Of a DNA stretch of 64,000 nt, positions 44,320-54,385 are shown piece by piece; the first letter of the stretch is position 1; the number at the start of each line of letters is the position of its first letter. Source of the stretch: Paracoccus albicereus (GTDB lineage: Bacteria > Pseudomonadota > Alphaproteobacteria > Rhodobacterales > Rhodobacteraceae); the NCBI RefSeq assembly GCF_024359525.1, contig NZ_JAKZEU010000002.1, positions 186,001 through 250,000 of the forward strand, given 5' to 3'. The translations under genes and the position numbers were made by a program. The notes beneath the pieces are model-generated. The model saw only the letters and a program-made list of their open reading frames with translations. It did not search any database and had not been told where the DNA came from.

Positions 44320-44497
44320 GCTATGGTGTCCACGACTCGCGTCTTGGATGAAAAGGGAAACCGGTGCCGCCCGCTAAGGGTCATGCCGGTGCTGCCCCCG
44401 CAACTGTAAGCGGCTAGCGTGCGCTGACGACGCCACTGGAGCGATCCGGGAAGGCCAGCGACCGTGCCACGCCGCAAGCCAGGAGACCTGCCATGGC
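44320..44497 (+). promoter_or_regulatory. Cobalamin (B12) riboswitch
   Basis: The 3' B12 box AAGCCAGGAGACCTGCC is at 44476-44492, and the conserved AAAAGGGAAACCGGTGC core region is at 44351-44367, with CCGCAACTGTAAGCGG downstream. A 7-bp P1 closes it: GCUAUGG (44320-44326) with CCAUGGC (44491-44497), one U-G pair. It precedes nrdHIEF, the B12-independent reductase. Ligand-bound riboswitch should repress the operon when cobalamin permits NrdJ to work. Confidence 0.92.
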
Positions 44498-44549
44498 GAC
44501 AGGAACGACACCGGGCGGCGGGCCCGGCGGCGTGGTCGTCGGGGCGTGA
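44493..44549 (+). CDS. Putative 18-residue leader peptide of nrdHIEF
   Basis: ATG 44493 to TGA 44547-44549, reading MATGTTPGGGPGGVVVGA. Its only possible Shine-Dalgarno sequence is AGGAGA inside the B12 box, 7 nt before the ATG, and the ATG itself lies in the riboswitch P1 stem. The stop codon is 4 nt before the 5' arm of a hairpin that pairs with the nrdH ribosome-binding site. The composition is uninformative; the case for it rests on this placement. Confidence 0.4.
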   Translation: MATGTTPGGGPGGVVVGA

Positions 44550-44553
44550 TGTC

Positions 44554-44593
44554 CCTTCGCCATCCCGTGCCCGCGCGTCCCCAACAGCGAAGG
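44554..44593 (+). promoter_or_regulatory. Hairpin sequestering the nrdH ribosome-binding site
   Basis: CCTTCGC (44554-44560) is perfectly complementary to GCGAAGG (44587-44593), which contains the GAAGG Shine-Dalgarno of nrdH 8 nt before its ATG. The loop is 26 nt. When formed it would block nrdH initiation. Confidence 0.5.
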
Positions 44594-44601
44594 CACGATC
44601 C

Positions 44602-44823
44602 ATGACCATCACCGTCTATTCCAAACCCGCCTGCGTTCAGTGCACCGCCACCACCCGCGCGCTGGATGCCCGGGGCCTTGACTACGCCGTGATCGACCTG
44701 ACGCTCGATGACGATGCGATGGCGCGTGTGACCGCGCTTGGCTACCGCCAGGCTCCGGTCGTTATCGCGGGAGATGCGCATTGGGCGGGCTTCCGGCCAG
44801 ACATGATCGGCCGGCTGGCCTGA
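44602..44823 (+). CDS. nrdH: Glutaredoxin-like NrdH
   Basis: A 73-residue thioredoxin-fold electron donor for class Ib ribonucleotide reductase. The redox motif is CVQC in YSKPACVQCTATTRALD, and the C-terminal half has QAPVVIAGDAHWAGFRPDMI, the NrdH-specific W-S/A-G-F-R-P-D/D signature. ATG 44602 is preceded by GAAGG. Longer in-frame frames cross the leader and are not used. nrdI follows 4 nt later. Confidence 0.95.
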   Translation: MTITVYSKPACVQCTATTRALDARGLDYAVIDLTLDDDAMARVTALGYRQAPVVIAGDAHWAGFRPDMIGRLA

Positions 44824-44827
44824 TCCC

Positions 44828-45241
44828 ATGTCGGGGCTGGTCTATTTCTCGTCAGGATCGGGAAATACAGCAAGGTTCGTCGCAGCGCTTGGTCTGCAGG
44901 GCCAGCGTATCCCGATCCGCGAGAGCCAGGTCGTTCCACAGCCGGACGCGCCTTATGTGCTGATCTGCCCAACCTATTCCGATGGCGCAGGCCGCGGCGC
45001 GGTTCCCAAACAGGTCATACGGTTTTTGAACGATCCGTCGCGACGGGCGCTGATCCGGGGCGTGATCGGCGCTGGAAACCGCAACTTCGGCGCCACCTAC
45101 GCGCTGGCTGCCCGCATCATCGCGCAGAAATGCGCCGTACCTATCTTGGCCCGCTTCGAGCTGGCCGGGACCGACACCGACATCGCCCGCATCCGCGACG
45201 GGCTGCATCAATTCTGGAGAGCGCCATGCTGGACGCCGTGA
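44828..45241 (+). CDS. nrdI: Flavodoxin-like NrdI
   Basis: A 137-residue flavodoxin-type protein that supplies oxidant for assembling the dimanganese-tyrosyl radical of NrdF. The FMN phosphate loop is [34 protein letters not shown] and [17 protein letters not shown] are the conserved NrdI blocks. Its 3' end overlaps nrdE by 16 nt, indicating translational coupling. Confidence 0.95.
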   Translation: MSGLVYFSSGSGNTARFVAALGLQGQRIPIRESQVVPQPDAPYVLICPTYSDGAGRGAVPKQVIRFLNDPSRRALIRGVIGAGNRNFGATYALAARIIAQKCAVPILARFELAGTDTDIARIRDGLHQFWRAPCWTP

Positions 45242-47349
45242 AGCCCGACCTCGATTACCACGCGCTGAACGCGATGCTAAACCTCTACGACGGGGAAGGC
45301 CGTATTCGGTTCGACGCCGACCGCATGGCCGCGCGGCAGTATTTCCTTCAGCACGTCAACCAGAACACGGTGTTCTTCCACAGCCTCGACGAGAAGCTCG
45401 ATTACCTCGTGGACGAGGGCTATTACGAGGGCGAGGTGCTGGCCCAGTACCCACGCGAGTTCCTGTACGCGATCTGGGCCGCCGCCTTCAAGCGCAAGTT
45501 CCGGTTTCCGACCTTTCTCGGCGCGTTCAAGTATTACACCAGCTACACGCTGAAGACCCGCGACGGGCAGCGCTATCTGGAGCGATACGAGGATCGCGTG
45601 GTCATGGTCGCGCTGGCCCTGGCGCGGGGCGATCAGGCGCTGGCGACGCGGTTCATGGAAGAAATGCTGTCGGGTCGCTTCCAGCCGGCCACGCCGACCT
45701 TTCTCAACGCCGGCAAGAAGTCGCGCGGCGAGTTGATCAGCTGCTTCCTGCTGCGGATCGAGGACAACATGGAGTCCATCGGACGCGCCATCAACTCCTC
45801 GCTGCAGCTTTCCAAGCGGGGTGGGGGCGTGGCCCTGATGCTGACCAACATCCGCGAAGCCGGCGCCCCCATCAAGGGGATCGAGAACCAGTCCTCGGGC
45901 GTCATCCCGGTGATGAAACTGCTGGAGGACAGCTTCAGCTACGCCAACCAGCTGGGCGCGCGGCAGGGCGCGGGCGCGGTCTATCTGAACGCGCACCATC
46001 CCGACATCCTGCGCTTTCTGGACACCAAGCGCGAGAACGCGGACGAGAAGATCCGCATCAAGACGCTATCCCTGGGCGTGGTGATCCCCGACATCACCTT
46101 CGAACTCGCGAAGCGCAACGAGGACATGTACCTCTTCTCGCCGCATGACGTCGAGAAGGTCTATGGCGTGGCCTTTTCCGAGATCTCGGTCTCGGAGAAA
46201 TACGCCGAGATGGTCGAGGACAAGCGCATCCGCAAGCGCAAGATCAACGCGCGCGCCTTCTTCCAGACCCTGGCCGAGATCCAGTTCGAGAGCGGCTATC
46301 CCTACATCATGTTCGAGGACACGGTGAACCGCGCCAACCCGATCGCGGGGCGCATCACCATGTCGAACCTCTGCTCGGAAATCCTGCAGGTGGCCGAGCC
46401 GTCGGCGTTCAACGATGACCTCAGCTACGCGCGGATGGGCACGGACATCTCGTGCAACCTCGGCTCGCTGAACATCGCGCAGGTCATGGACGGGCCGGAT
46501 TTCGGCACATCGGTCGAGACCGCGATCCGTGCCCTGACCGCCGTCAGCGAAATGTCGGCGATCGACGCGGTGCCCTCGATCCGGCGCGGCAACGACCTGG
46601 CCCATGCGGTGGGTCTGGGGCAGATGAACCTGCACGGCTTCCTCGCACGCGAGCGGGTGCACTACGACAGCCCCGAGGCGGTCGAGTTCACCTCGGTCTA
46701 TTTCGCGGCTGTGGCCTATCACGCGATCCGCGCGTCGAACGCACTGGCGCGCGAGCGCGGCTCGACCTTCGACGGGTTCGAGCGGTCGCGCTATGCCGAC
46801 GGGACCTTCTTCGACAAGTATCTGGACCGCGACTGGCTGCCCGAGCGGGCCGAGGTCGCGCGTCTGTTCGAGGGGATCGACCTGCCGACCCGCGATGATT
46901 GGGCGGCGCTGAAAGACGCGGTAGGGAAAGACGGGCTTTACAACCGCAACCTGCAGGCGGTGCCGCCGACCGGGTCGATCAGCTACATTAACAACTCGAC
47001 CAGTTCGATCCATCCGATCGTCTCGAAGATCGAGATCCGCAAGGAGGGCAAGATCGGCCGTGTCTATTACCCGGCGCCCTTCATGTCGAACGACAACCTG
47101 GAGTATTATCGCGACGCCTACGAGATCGGGCCGGACGCGATCATCGAGGTCTATGCCGCCGCGACCGAGCATGTGGACCAGGGCCTGTCGCTGACGCTGT
47201 TCTTCCCGGCCGAGGCCACCACTCGCGACATCAACCGCGCCCAGATCAAGGCGTGGAAGTCGGGGATCAAGACGATCTACTACATCCGGCTGCGGCAGAC
47301 CGCGCTGGAAGGGACCGAGGTGCAGGGCTGCGTGTCCTGCTCGCTATGA
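45226..47349 (+). CDS. nrdE: Class Ib ribonucleoside-diphosphate reductase, alpha subunit
   Basis: A 707-residue catalytic subunit. It lacks the N-terminal ATP-cone, as expected for NrdE, and has [48 protein letters not shown] with the predicted radical cysteine, and [15 protein letters not shown]. The C-terminal GCVSCSL holds the redox pair reduced by NrdH. GGAGAG precedes ATG 45226. A hairpin element separates it from nrdF. Confidence 0.97.
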   Translation: MLDAVKPDLDYHALNAMLNLYDGEGRIRFDADRMAARQYFLQHVNQNTVFFHSLDEKLDYLVDEGYYEGEVLAQYPREFLYAIWAAAFKRKFRFPTFLGAFKYYTSYTLKTRDGQRYLERYEDRVVMVALALARGDQALATRFMEEMLSGRFQPATPTFLNAGKKSRGELISCFLLRIEDNMESIGRAINSSLQLSKRGGGVALMLTNIREAGAPIKGIENQSSGVIPVMKLLEDSFSYANQLGARQGAGAVYLNAHHPDILRFLDTKRENADEKIRIKTLSLGVVIPDITFELAKRNEDMYLFSPHDVEKVYGVAFSEISVSEKYAEMVEDKRIRKRKINARAFFQTLAEIQFESGYPYIMFEDTVNRANPIAGRITMSNLCSEILQVAEPSAFNDDLSYARMGTDISCNLGSLNIAQVMDGPDFGTSVETAIRALTAVSEMSAIDAVPSIRRGNDLAHAVGLGQMNLHGFLARERVHYDSPEAVEFTSVYFAAVAYHAIRASNALARERGSTFDGFERSRYADGTFFDKYLDRDWLPERAEVARLFEGIDLPTRDDWAALKDAVGKDGLYNRNLQAVPPTGSISYINNSTSSIHPIVSKIEIRKEGKIGRVYYPAPFMSNDNLEYYRDAYEIGPDAIIEVYAAATEHVDQGLSLTLFFPAEATTRDINRAQIKAWKSGIKTIYYIRLRQTALEGTEVQGCVSCSL

Positions 47350-47360
47350 CGGGCGTCGGA

Positions 47361-47397
47361 CCGGGGGTTTCACACCCCCGGGCCCCGTGGGATATTT
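47361..47397 (+). repeat. Hairpin element ending in GGGATATTT inside the nrd operon
   Basis: CCGGGGGT (47361-47368) pairs with ACCCCCGG (47374-47381), loop TTCAC. A GC-rich link then leads to GGGATATTT at 47389-47397 and a GAATGAAGAAGG tail that supplies the nrdF ribosome-binding region. Same build as the element at 3493-3540. It could alter the nrdE:nrdF ratio or mRNA stability. Confidence 0.55.
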
Positions 47398-47403
47398 GAA
47401 TGA

Positions 47404-48387
<984 letters not shown>

Positions 48388-48499
48388 GGCCGTGATCGGC
48401 CATACTCGTCTGACAAAAGATGCCGCGTCGACGCCACGTTGTCCCCGCGCTAGTCTGCCGAAGTGTAAACTGAAGCTTGATGTTTCAAGGAGCCTGCTC

Positions 48500-49609
48500 A
48501 TGCGCCTGATCATGCTGACGGTCCTTATTATGACAGCGGTCCCCGCCTTGGCGCAGGAGACCGACGCGCTGTTGGCCGAATTCCTTCAGGCCGAGGGTGA
48601 AGAGATTGAAAGCTGCTTCGTCGACATGCCCGAGATGCGGGACGATCAGCGCGACGGGGATTTTCGTGGCGCGACAGAGGCAGGCCCGCCACCGCTGCGG
48701 CGGCTGGTTGTCGCTTTCGATGCGTCCGGATCGATGGCCGGGACGCTTGGCGGCACGACGAAGATGGACGCCGCCAAGCAGGCGGTGGGTGCGATGCTTG
48801 ACGACCTGCCCGACGACGTCACGGCCAGCCTCATCGCCTTTGGCCATCAGGGCACGAACGACGAGGCGGGTCGGTCGGCAAGCTGCGCCGGGGTCGAAAC
48901 GCTGGTTTCTGACACAGGTGAAAGGGCCGACCTGCAAAGCGCGATCAGCACGCTGAACCCTGCAGGTTGGACGCCGCTCGCGGACGCGCTGGCACAGGCG
49001 GGGTCGCAACTGGCACGTTCCGAGATGCCCGGCGAACAGGTGGTCTACGTCGTTTCTGACGGCGAGGAGACCTGCGGTGGCGATCCCGTCGCGCAGGCTC
49101 GCGCCCTGCATGAGGGCGATATCCGTGCCGTCGTGAACATCCTTGGGCTCGATCTGCCCGCGGAAGAACGCGCGCAGCTTGAAGCCGTCGCAAAGGCCGG
49201 GGGCGGGCTTTTCACACCGATCGCCTCCCAGAACGAACTGACGCGCGTGATTGACGAGATGCGACGTCGGAATGCCAACAGCATCGAGATGCTGAAAAGC
49301 GACAATCAGTCTGCGATGACCCAACTGCGCAATTCCAATGCGAGCGCCAGCGCACTGCTGAAACTGGACAATTGCGTCAGCATCAGGGCGCTGCGTGAAA
49401 GCAATCGCCTTTCCAAGTGGATGCGGGAAAAGGATCTTACGCCGGATCAGGACAGCGATCTGCGGGCTGCGCTGTCTGACGCTCATGCTGACTATTCAGC
49501 GCGCGCGGGGGACATCCGTGCTTCGCTTGAGACTGAGCGCGACGACGCGAACAAGCGCGTTCAGGATCAGCGGGACCAGGACGCAGCAGAGTTCGAGGCA
49601 GCGAAGTAG
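48500..49609 (+). CDS. Exported von Willebrand factor A domain protein
   Basis: A 369-residue protein with a signal peptide ending ALAQ. Residues 65-255 form a VWA domain with the metal-ion-dependent adhesion site DASGSM, later T (TPLADAL) and D (VSDGEETCGG). The C-terminal third is helical and highly charged (coiled-coil-like, RDDANKRVQDQRDQDAAEFE). AAGGAG precedes ATG 48500. It is probably a periplasmic or secreted protein-binding factor. The ligand is unknown and the nearby genes give no hint. Confidence 0.82.
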   Translation: MRLIMLTVLIMTAVPALAQETDALLAEFLQAEGEEIESCFVDMPEMRDDQRDGDFRGATEAGPPPLRRLVVAFDASGSMAGTLGGTTKMDAAKQAVGAMLDDLPDDVTASLIAFGHQGTNDEAGRSASCAGVETLVSDTGERADLQSAISTLNPAGWTPLADALAQAGSQLARSEMPGEQVVYVVSDGEETCGGDPVAQARALHEGDIRAVVNILGLDLPAEERAQLEAVAKAGGGLFTPIASQNELTRVIDEMRRRNANSIEMLKSDNQSAMTQLRNSNASASALLKLDNCVSIRALRESNRLSKWMREKDLTPDQDSDLRAALSDAHADYSARAGDIRASLETERDDANKRVQDQRDQDAAEFEAAK

Positions 49610-49770
49610 TTTCCTTCGGGTCTGTCAGTGCGCGCGGCGACGATGCGCCTTTTCCGTATCCATTCGCCCACGGATAACGCGATTGTTGAAGCCCTGCCGG
49701 AACTCTTGCCGACGTAGCGTCTTGCCTGTGTGGAACTATCCTTCACATCCCTAGGGCGAGGTAGCTGCAC

Positions 49771-50883
49771 ATGCAGAAAGGCATTCTGGCGGTCGCATGC
49801 GTTGTCGCGATCGCCCTGGGCATCGGTGCGGCGCTTGGCCTCGGCGGTCCCCTGGTCGACCGCGTTCTGGCCGAAGATGAGGGTAGCGAGGGTGATCGCG
49901 GGCCCGAGGTGCAGGCCGTTCGGACAGCGGTGGCAGAACGAACGGAAATCCTCGATCAATTCTCGGCCGTGGGAGACACACGGGCAATCCGGTCCGTCGA
50001 TATCCTGGCGAAGACCGCGGGCGTCGTGACGTCCTTCGACGTGCCGAGCGGCACCAGGGTCGACGCCGGATACCTGCTTGTTCAGCTGGACGACCGGGCC
50101 GAGCGTGCCGTTCTGCGGCAGGTTCAGGCACGGCTGGGGAATGCGCAAGCGACGGCCGATCGGACGATTGAGCTATCCGACCGCGACGTGGCGCCAGAAG
50201 CTTCGGTCGATACGGTTCAGGCCGAACTCGACCTGGCACGGGCAGAGGTCGACGCGGCCCAGATCGAGGTCGATGATCGCCGCATCGTCGCGCCATTCGC
50301 CGGCACAGTCGGTCTGACCGATATCGAGGTCGGCGCACGGATCGAGCCGACGGACGTGATCACCACCTTGGATGACCTGTCGCAGATGGAGGTCATCTTC
50401 AATCTGCCCGAGTCCCTGTTCACCAGCGTCCGGCAAGGTCAGGCTCTGTTCGCAACCGGGAGCGGCAGCGATGAGGTCTTCGAAGGGGAAGTTGCCACCG
50501 TCGGAACGCGCATCGACCCTGTGGCGAGATTTTTCGAAGTGCGCGGTGTATTCGACAATCCCGAAGGCACGCTGACCACCGGCATGCTGATGAATGTCGA
50601 TCTGACGCTCGAGACGCGAGACTCGGTCACCGTGCCGGAGCTGGCAGTCGTGAATGTCGGCGACGAGTCCTTCGTTTTCGTCACCGCGGATGGTGTTGCG
50701 AAAGAAAGGGCCGTGCGAACGGGTCTGCTGCAGGACGGATCGGTCGAGATCCTGGAGGGGCTTGAGGAAGGTGAAAGCGTCATAACCAGCGGACTGCAGG
50801 CCATCAAGGACGGCGATCGCGTCGAACCGAAAGTGGCGGACGCGGGGCGGACCCTGACGGCCGCAGACGAGACCGCGCCATGA
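49771..50883 (+). CDS. RND efflux periplasmic adaptor subunit
   Basis: A 370-residue membrane-fusion protein. N-terminal anchor (GILAVACVVAIALGIGAALGL), then a lipoyl-type half motif VDILAKTAGVVTSFDVPSGTR, a short helical hairpin (about 105-165), the second lipoyl half RRIVAPFAGTVGLTDIEVGA, and beta-barrel and membrane-proximal domains. It overlaps the permease gene by 4 nt. Substrate not deducible. No outer-membrane factor gene lies alongside. Confidence 0.92.
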   Translation: MQKGILAVACVVAIALGIGAALGLGGPLVDRVLAEDEGSEGDRGPEVQAVRTAVAERTEILDQFSAVGDTRAIRSVDILAKTAGVVTSFDVPSGTRVDAGYLLVQLDDRAERAVLRQVQARLGNAQATADRTIELSDRDVAPEASVDTVQAELDLARAEVDAAQIEVDDRRIVAPFAGTVGLTDIEVGARIEPTDVITTLDDLSQMEVIFNLPESLFTSVRQGQALFATGSGSDEVFEGEVATVGTRIDPVARFFEVRGVFDNPEGTLTTGMLMNVDLTLETRDSVTVPELAVVNVGDESFVFVTADGVAKERAVRTGLLQDGSVEILEGLEEGESVITSGLQAIKDGDRVEPKVADAGRTLTAADETAP

Positions 50884-53800
50884 CGCTGTCGGAGCTGTGC
50901 CTGCGCCGCCCGATCCTTGCCATCGTCGCGAACCTGCTGATTATCGTGGGCGGAACGACCGCCATTCTGTCGCTGCCTGTACGCGAACTGCCGAATGTCG
51001 ATACGTCGACCGTGACCGTCAACGTCCCCTATGAAGGCGCGGCACCCGAGGTCGTGGACGCCGAGATCGCGACCGTGATCGAAGGGGCCGTCTCGGGAAT
51101 ATCCGGCATCCGGACCATTTCGTCGGACAGCGCACGCGGGAACAGCAGAACGGTCATCGACTTCGAGACCGGCGTCGACATCGACGTCGCCGCGAACGAC
51201 GTCCGGGCCGAGGTGGCGCGGATCGTCGGCGATCTGCCTCTGGAAGCCGAGGAACCGACAGTCGCCAAAAACGACGACCAGGGCGATCCCGTGATCCGGT
51301 TAAGCCTGACAAGCGAGCGCCAGTCGGCGTCGGACCTGACGGACTTTGCCGACCGCTATTTGGTCGATCGCCTTGGCACGATCAGCGGTGTGGCGGACGT
51401 GACAATCGATGGCGAACAAGCCTATGCGATGCGGATCTGGCTAGATGGGCGCGCACTGGCTGCCCGCAACATCACAACGTCAGAGGTCGTCGAAGCGCTC
51501 GAGCGGAACAACGTCGAGCTGCCGGCGGGTGAACTTGAAACCGGATCGCGCCAGTTTCAGGTCCGGACCGATACGCGGCTGTCCGACCCCACCGAATTCG
51601 AACGCATTCCGGTCGGCGGCACGGCGGACTACCCTGTCACGCTTGCGGACGTCGCGCGCGTCGAACGTGGGGTCGAGGATGACAGCTCTATCCTGCGGGC
51701 GAACTTTCAGTCGGCGATCGGGCTGTCGGTCCTGCGTCAGTCGCAATCAAACACCGTCGAGATCTCGAACGAGGTCGAGGCGATGCTGGAGGATCTGCGC
51801 GACAGCCTGCCACCAGGAACCGAACTGACCGTGGCGAGCGACGATGCCGTCTTTATCCGCGCCTCGATCCGCGAGGTCCTGATCACGCTTGCGATTACCA
51901 CCGCCCTGGTCATTGGGGTGATCGCCTTCTTTCTGGGTTCGCTGCGCGCGACGCTGGTGCCCGCCGTTACGATCCCCGTCGCTGTGGTCGGAGCCTGCGC
52001 CGGGCTGGCCCTTTTCGGATTTTCGATCAACATTCTGACGCTCTTCGCGCTGATCCTGGCGATCGGCCTGGTCGTGGACGACGCGATCGTCGTTCTGGAG
52101 AACGTCCAACGTCGGATCGAGAAAGGCGAGGCGTCGCTCGCGGCCGCTGCAAACGGATCGCGCCAGGTGACCTTCGCGGTGATCGCGACGACGGCTGTGC
52201 TTGTCTCGGTCTTCGTCCCCATTTCCCTGCTGGAGGGCGAGGCGGGGCGACTGTTTACCGAGTTCGGCATAACCCTCGCCATCGCCGTGATCGTGTCCAG
52301 TTTCGTGGCGTTGTCGCTTTGTCCGCTTCTCGCGTCGCGACTGCTCAGCACCTCGCAGAAGCCCGGGCGTTTCGGACGGCTTCTCAATCGCGTCTTCGCA
52401 TCGATCGAACGCGGCTTCGGCAGGGTATTGGGGCGTGTGCTGGCGCTGCCCTGGCTTATCCTGGGTTTCGTTGCCTTCCTTGGCGCCCTGTCATGGCCAC
52501 TGTTCGACCGGCTGCCGTCAGAACTGACTCCGGAAGAGGATCGGGGATTGTTCTTCGTTAATGTCGACGGACCGATCGGCGTCAATCTCACCTATACCGA
52601 CGAGGTCGTGTCCGAGGTCGAAACCATCCTCCAGCCGTTGCTGGATGAGGGCGTGGCGACCGGCATCACCTCGATCGTCGGACGCTACGGCGACCTGAAC
52701 CGCGCCTTCGTGATTGTCCGACTGTCGGAATGGGATAAACGCGCCGAATCGCAGTTCGACATCATCGCCCGGGTCGAGCCCGCGCTCAGCCGGATCAGCG
52801 CAGCGGACATCCGCGTCGACAGTCCGGCAGGGCTGGGCCTGCGCGGGTCGGGGACGCCCTTGCAGGTTCAGGTCGGTGGGCCGAACCGCGCCGACGTGAT
52901 CGAATGGGCCACGACGCTTCAGCGCGTGATGGAGGACAATGACCAGCTGACCAATGTGCAGAACGAATACGAGCCCAATCAGCCCGGCTTTCGCGTCACG
53001 GTGGATCGCGACCGTGTTCTTGACCTCGGCCTCGATGCGGCCGATGTATCGGAAGCGCTGCAGGTGCTGTTCGCCTCGGCCGAGGTCGGCGAGTTCACCG
53101 AAGATGGCCGCCAGTACCCCGTGATCGTTCAGGCCGAGGATTCCGATCGCGTCTCGGCGCAGGATATCTCGGCCAGCTTCATCCGGGCCGATTCCGGCCA
53201 GCTTGTGCCGCTGGCCGATCTGGTCTTCATCGAACAGGATGCTGGTCCGCCCGCGCTTTATCGCTTCAATCGTCTGCCGTCGATCGAACTGTCGGCTGGT
53301 CTGGCCGACGGCTACGATCTGGGCAGCGCGGTCGCCTTTGTAGAGGACGCGGCGACCGAAGCCCTGCCGGTCGAGGCGACGATCGCGCTGGATGGTCAGG
53401 CGCGCGAACTACAGGATTCATCCGGCGCGCTGTTCCTTGCCTTCGGACTGGCCATCCTCATCGTCTTTCTCGTTCTGGCAGCCCAGTTCGAAAGCTTCAT
53501 TCATCCGCTGATCATCATTCTTCCCATCCCGCTCGGCGTGACCGGGGCCCTTGGAACGCTGTTGCTGACAGGCCAGTCGCTCAACATATACAGTCAGGTC
53601 GGGATGGTCCTGCTGATCGGGCTGATGGCCAAGAACGGCATCCTGATTGTCGAATTCGCCAACCAGCTTCGCGATGAGGGCAAGGACGTGCGCGAGGCCG
53701 CGATCGAGGGCGCGACCGCGCGTCTTCGAGCGATCATGATGACGGTCATCTCGACCCTGCTGGGTGCAGTGCCGCTGGTGCTCGCCAGCGGCGCCGGTGC

Positions 53801-53969
53801 AGAAAGCCGTATCGCGATCGGTCTGGTGATCCTGGGCGGTCTGGCGTTCTCGAGTGTTCTGATCGTTTTTCTGATCCCGCTGCTCTACACGTTGCTGGCG
53901 CCCCTGACCGCTCGCAAGGGCAGGGCGAGCGATGCCTTGGACAAGGCTCTCGCCCGGACCGAGGCCTAG
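50880..53969 (+). CDS. RND efflux permease (HAE1-like)
   Basis: A 1029-residue proton-driven transporter with the repeated RND layout: helix 1 near the N-terminus, a large porter domain, helices 2-6 (about 330-480), a second porter domain and helices 8-12. The conserved helix-4 motif GLVVDDAIVVLENVQRRIEKG supplies proton-relay aspartates. FGLAILIVFLVLAAQFESF and LLIGLMAKNGILIVEFANQ lie in the second half. It pairs with the adaptor upstream. Likely broad hydrophobic drug or solvent export, inferred from the family. Confidence 0.95.
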   Translation: MTLSELCLRRPILAIVANLLIIVGGTTAILSLPVRELPNVDTSTVTVNVPYEGAAPEVVDAEIATVIEGAVSGISGIRTISSDSARGNSRTVIDFETGVDIDVAANDVRAEVARIVGDLPLEAEEPTVAKNDDQGDPVIRLSLTSERQSASDLTDFADRYLVDRLGTISGVADVTIDGEQAYAMRIWLDGRALAARNITTSEVVEALERNNVELPAGELETGSRQFQVRTDTRLSDPTEFERIPVGGTADYPVTLADVARVERGVEDDSSILRANFQSAIGLSVLRQSQSNTVEISNEVEAMLEDLRDSLPPGTELTVASDDAVFIRASIREVLITLAITTALVIGVIAFFLGSLRATLVPAVTIPVAVVGACAGLALFGFSINILTLFALILAIGLVVDDAIVVLENVQRRIEKGEASLAAAANGSRQVTFAVIATTAVLVSVFVPISLLEGEAGRLFTEFGITLAIAVIVSSFVALSLCPLLASRLLSTSQKPGRFGRLLNRVFASIERGFGRVLGRVLALPWLILGFVAFLGALSWPLFDRLPSELTPEEDRGLFFVNVDGPIGVNLTYTDEVVSEVETILQPLLDEGVATGITSIVGRYGDLNRAFVIVRLSEWDKRAESQFDIIARVEPALSRISAADIRVDSPAGLGLRGSGTPLQVQVGGPNRADVIEWATTLQRVMEDNDQLTNVQNEYEPNQPGFRVTVDRDRVLDLGLDAADVSEALQVLFASAEVGEFTEDGRQYPVIVQAEDSDRVSAQDISASFIRADSGQLVPLADLVFIEQDAGPPALYRFNRLPSIELSAGLADGYDLGSAVAFVEDAATEALPVEATIALDGQARELQDSSGALFLAFGLAILIVFLVLAAQFESFIHPLIIILPIPLGVTGALGTLLLTGQSLNIYSQVGMVLLIGLMAKNGILIVEFANQLRDEGKDVREAAIEGATARLRAIMMTVISTLLGAVPLVLASGAGAESRIAIGLVILGGLAFSSVLIVFLIPLLYTLLAPLTARKGRASDALDKALARTEA

Positions 53970-53981
53970 CGACCTGACGCG

Positions 53982-54266
53982 TCAGATAACGCCCAGATAT
54001 TCCGCTGAGACATAGCCCGAAACCCGCGGCGAGGCGGCAAGCGTCACGCGACACCACGTCGTTCCGTTCGCAGGCGCACAGGTGCCCCGGTTCAGCCGCG
54101 TGCCGTCCGGCAGCCCCATGATGATGTCGTAGTTCAACCCGGGCCCGCTGCGAAGTTTCAAAAGGTCGTCAGGCCCTGCACCGCGGACCATCACCTGACT
54201 GTTCGGAGCGACGGTGCAACCGGCGACAAGGGCAAGAGTGGCGAGGGCGGCAAGTGTTCTGCTCAT
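53982..54266 (-). CDS. Small SH3-domain lipoprotein
   Basis: A 94-residue protein with lipobox VAGC (C17) in its signal peptide. A bacterial SH3 domain follows: LLKLRSGPGLNYDIIMGLPDGTRL, then WCRVTL and GYVSAEYL, as seen in cell-wall-associated proteins. Two Cys residues (CAP and WCR) may form a disulfide. It is convergent with the RND permease, 12 bp apart. ATG 54266 is the start that gives a proper signal peptide. Confidence 0.85.
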   Translation of the reverse strand: MSRTLAALATLALVAGCTVAPNSQVMVRGAGPDDLLKLRSGPGLNYDIIMGLPDGTRLNRGTCAPANGTTWCRVTLAASPRVSGYVSAEYLGVI

Positions 54267-54385
54267 CTCATGATCTCGATGTTTATGGTTTCGGCTCACA
54301 CAGACATGTGCCGCATCCTGTCGGCCACGTCGATAGGATGCGCGAGCGGTTGGCGTGAGCCACGCTTCTTGTTGCGGACAGGTGT

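Noticed and set aside
44505..44539. GC-rich hairpin in the nrdH leader as intrinsic terminator
   Set aside because: The stem has bulges and no following T run; the later Shine-Dalgarno pairing gives a clearer expression platform.
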